From assembly GCA_008638375.1 (NCBI GenBank), contig CM018038.1:14096515-14160514 (forward strand): a stretch of DNA of 64,000 bases. The letters run 5' to 3'. A program made the position numbers and the translations under genes. Below, piece after piece: positions 60,701-64,000 of the stretch. The DNA comes from Nyssa sinensis. Taxonomy: Eukaryota; Streptophyta; Magnoliopsida; Cornales; Nyssaceae. The notes under the pieces were generated by a model. The model worked only from the letters and a program-made list of their open reading frames with translations, was not told where the DNA came from and searched no databases. Every line of letters starts with the position of its first letter. Position 1 is the first letter of the stretch.

Positions 60701-62536
60701 GGATCGAGCTGCTTCAATTTCTTCAAGTCTGCGATAAAATTTAAATGATAAAAATGACGTCCAAAATAAATAAAATAAACTAAAGTTTAAAATTAAGGAG
60801 TGCTAAAATATTCTAAATTATGCAAGTCATCAGCTACTAGTGGCTCGCAGGCACCTAGTCCTCCCGAGCACCTGAGGGTCCTCTTACTTTTTGCTGTCCT
60901 GAAAAAGATAAAAGACAATTGAGCTAACAAAGCCCAATAAGTAATTTCCCAGCTTTAACATGGGTCAGGGTTAGTTCACAAGAATGATGCAAGAAGGGTT
61001 AACAAACAGCCAAGAAAAATATAGCCAGTCATTAAGATATAACAATAATGACTTGAGGGTCCAAATAGAGGCATATCCCACAATATGATACAAGAAGGCA
61101 ATGACAAGATCAATCAAAATTGGGATCTAGCCTACCATGATGAATCGTTGCCATGTACAAAACGTTAGCCAATCAAAAGTACAACATGCTTGTATAGAAT
61201 ATGATCATCCAACAAGTACCAAGATATATCGTCATCGAATACAATATAACATGATTGCAATAATATGATCATTCACAGGGCAAAAAATATGATCATTTAA
61301 TGAATACCAAAGATATATCATCATCGAATACTAACAACCCAGAATGCGTGAATCACCCGGGGCCCAGCATACCCAACTGTAACGCACATTCAGATTCGTC
61401 TCATTATCCTGGGCTTACTGAATAGCGCCAGAGCTCTTTCACTACAGGTCCCGTAGGACACAACAGACCCTAAAGGGTCTTCCCTCACGCAATTCTGTGA
61501 ATAGATGGGCCGTTGTGACTGAGCACAACCCCAGGCACATGAAATATCATGATCATGCTACTTTCCACAGGGAAAAAAGGATGTGGATCGTAACTAGTTA
61601 GCTCAAGGCAACATAATATAACTATAGCTTTCTACCACTAAGTTACTAGGCTGCTGAGAACATAACTGGTTCAAGGAAACAATATATAACTATAGCTTTT
61701 TATAGCTATGTTACTGGGCTGCCGAGAACAACAATATCTTAATCAACAATGCATAAAGTGTATGAAATAACAAGATCTCCAACAACAAGATATATCACGA
61801 GATCATAGCACGGTATACATGATGGTATAAATATGCTCAAGGATCAACAAATCAAAATCACAAAATGATATAGGCAAGCAAGTCGAATATGAAGTATAGG
61901 CATGAACAAACAATCACAAGTTGATTGGCATCAAATCAAAGAAATCAAGTTTATTAGGTTGGATATAGAGTAAGAATTTGGCAGCATATGAAAATAAATG
62001 TGACTGGTTGGGAATAACCCATATTAAAGCATAAGAGTTAACCTCAAAAATAACTTCCAGTAGTTCTATTAATTTAAATCTCCTTCTCCTTCCCTTTAGA
62101 GGTTCCTATAAATAAGAAATTTAGTTATTATTAATCCATTTTTAATTATCTAGGTTGATGCCAATGTTCATGATTTACTTAACTCACCTGAGTATTGTTT
62201 GGTATATTTTTAAGGTTGCTAAATTTTATACTTCGGCCTTTAAGATATTTTATTTGGGTAAACGGACTCCGCCGTTGAGTCCAGAACTTCCAAGAAAATA
62301 AATCTAGGCCTTCGCGGCTTTTCATTTGGCTTTGGGCACCCCTAAAGGCAAAATGGTAATTTCATGTTTTATGTGACTTAATTTTTCGGAACTTCAATTG
62401 ACAAAATGGACCTCACCATTGGGTCCAGAATGTCTGATATAGTGAAAATATACTATTTGTTTAATTAATTTGGACATTAGAATATTTACCTATTTTTAAA
62501 TAATTTAAATTAATTAATTAAATTTAATAATAATAG

Positions 62537-62576
<40 letters not shown>

Positions 62577-64000
62577 CAGGTTGGATTCTTAACGGGCAAG
62601 AATTGGGTAGCACTGTGGTTAAGTGTCAACCCCCTCATTTGGTCTTGGGTTTGATTTCACGGAACAACGATTGTTCCTATATATTTTTTTTTTTCAAAGA
62701 GTTCCTCATCCAAACAGTGTATAGTGAATTAATTCGAGGATAGGCTATCCTCGTCCCAACCGATTTACTGATTTAATTCTCCAACCCTACGACCAAACAG
62801 TCCCGAAACCCTTTTTAATTTAAAACACAAAATGGTCTAACGACGTCGTGTTGTTTTTAAACACATCAAAATGTCACCGTTGGAATACCACTATTCATCG
62901 TCTTCTTCACCTTCACCCGTACTGTAGCCCTAATTTCTAGTTTCCATTTCTTTTAATTTCGTGAAGTTTGGGTCACCAAATCTCTCTGCTTTTGGGTGGG
63001 GTGGACTACTGGGCATCTAGGCAACCTTTTTGCATTAGTTTGAGAGCTCGAATCAAGCTCTAGACGGTATGGTGAAGTGGATAGCCTCGGGCTGCAACTG
63101 CTTCGTAAATGGTCATTTCTACGCCATTCCATGTGTGGTTTGGCTTGTTGTAATCGTAATGGCATGAGAGTTCGATCCTCATTTGAAAAACAAAGGCTAG
63201 AAGTCTGTTTCAAAGACTGGGTTTCAAACCCGAGACCTGTACCTCAAATCTTCTAGGGTGTTCTTGGTGTTTCTAGTCGCATCTTGGTAATTTCTAAATG
63301 CTAGTAGTGTCCACCTTTTATTTAAATGGCCAGAAATTGGTTACATGAAAGTCGCCTCAGATCTGCATTGTTGAAGGTCTAACAATGGGGGTCCCTCTCG
63401 ATTTTAGGGCTTTTCAAGCCTTTTGACCCTCTCAGTCCACTCAAAATAGTTTCTAAGCATCTCAATGTTTCATGCATGTAATTCATACGGCTTAAATAAG
63501 CTAGGACAATACCAAAATTCTAAAAGAGAAAATTTTAAAAATAGTTTGAAACCTTATACCTTTGGTCGCCCTCTCCTCTACCTAGGCTCAATTGATGTCC
63601 TCAGCGTGGGCTCAATTCTGCTCTGTACTTCTCAGTCCTCTCCCCCCTTGTGCACTTCCATGTGAGACACACACACACCATGCACACACACACAATGTTT
63701 CTCACACTATCTCTCACGCACACACACTGTTTGTCTCTCCCACACAACTTCTGACTACACAACACACACACTTGAGGCATTTCAAGATGTATGACCCATA
63801 TATATTATTATATACCCATACATATACATCTATGTCTGCACTTCATGTGGTTGGGGTGTGATGATGAGGGCTGGGGTTTAGACGTGATAATGTGGCCTAA
63901 AGCAGAGGGTGATGTAGGATGAGGTGTTGCATGAATGGCCATTGGCTAATTTGGGAGGTGGGCTTGGTTAATTTGAGTTTATATATATTTTGTTGTATAA
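60700..64000 (-). mobile_element. Long LTR-like dispersed repeat, right (inverted) copy
   Basis: Reverse complement shares ordered blocks with 1-3198: the ACCCTGACCCATG...TTTTTCAGG block (60990-60890 vs about 2566-2643), the hotspot around GTTGTGCTCAGTCACAA-type sequence (61520-61560 vs 2080-2120), and the block with ATTCTGGACC...GTGAGGT (62455-62400 vs 1068-1096). The two copies are diverged and in opposite orientation. AT microsatellite at about 62539-62575 and AC-rich runs at 63660-63770. No coding region. Confidence 0.5.
62605..62690 (+). mobile_element. Possible SINE-like A/B box
   Basis: GGGTAGCACTGTGGTTAAG followed about 30 nt later by TTGGGTTTGATTTCACGG resembles a tRNA-derived Pol III promoter. 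A T-run follows. No target duplication was found. Confidence 0.25.

Overview
This is a window of plant (eudicot) nuclear DNA. The evidence is AT-rich intergenic sequence, GT-AG introns with plant-type splice sites, plant-specific MATE/DETOXIFICATION transporter genes, and a dense mix of plant transposons (Tat-type Ty3/gypsy, Ty1/copia, plant L1-type LINEs, a TRIM, PIF/Harbinger, MULE and hAT-like elements). I cannot name the species.

Only three host genes can be supported. All three are on the minus strand and all are MATE (multidrug and toxic compound extrusion) transporters: gene A (10046 to 6195, 497 aa), gene B (18509 to 12062, 492 aa) and gene C (51303 to 42832, 493 aa). By hand-splicing, each is an intact eight-exon gene with identical intron positions and phases. 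Exons 2, 4, 5 and 6 have the same length in all three (542, 57, 239 and 119 nt). A and B are close tandem paralogues of the DTX27 type, about 2 kb apart. C is more diverged and lies about 24 kb upstream of B, across a transposon-filled gap. The genes very likely encode proton-coupled exporters of plant metabolites or xenobiotics in the vacuolar or plasma membrane; the substrate cannot be read from the sequence.

Layout: 1-3198, long LTR-like repeat, plus orientation; 4281-5664, 5'-truncated LINE with an 11-bp target duplication; 6195-10046, gene A; 12062-18509, gene B, whose intron 4 holds a complete 312-bp TRIM; 18.5-42.8 kb, gene-free AT-rich DNA with a ~100-bp tandem repeat (22.0-22.6 kb), a PIF/Harbinger transposase pseudogene (29.3-30.6 kb), a solo copia-type LTR (31613-32693), a hAT-like MITE (39272-39662) and a second hAT-like element (41.5-42.3 kb); 42832-51303, gene C, whose 6.2-kb intron 4 contains a broken LINE carrying a second copy of the same MITE plus a copia LTR; 51.8-54.9 kb, decayed Tat-type gypsy gag-protease-RT; 55.1-59.0 kb, MULE transposase remnant with a palindrome cluster at its 5' side; 60.7-64.0 kb, a copy of the left-hand LTR-like repeat in inverted orientation.

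I found no convincing undescribed molecular system. The observations most worth following are the TRIM sitting 19 nt from a splice acceptor of gene B, the start-codon shift between A and B, recurrent transposon load in the same intron of all three paralogues, and the palindrome cluster associated with the MULE.
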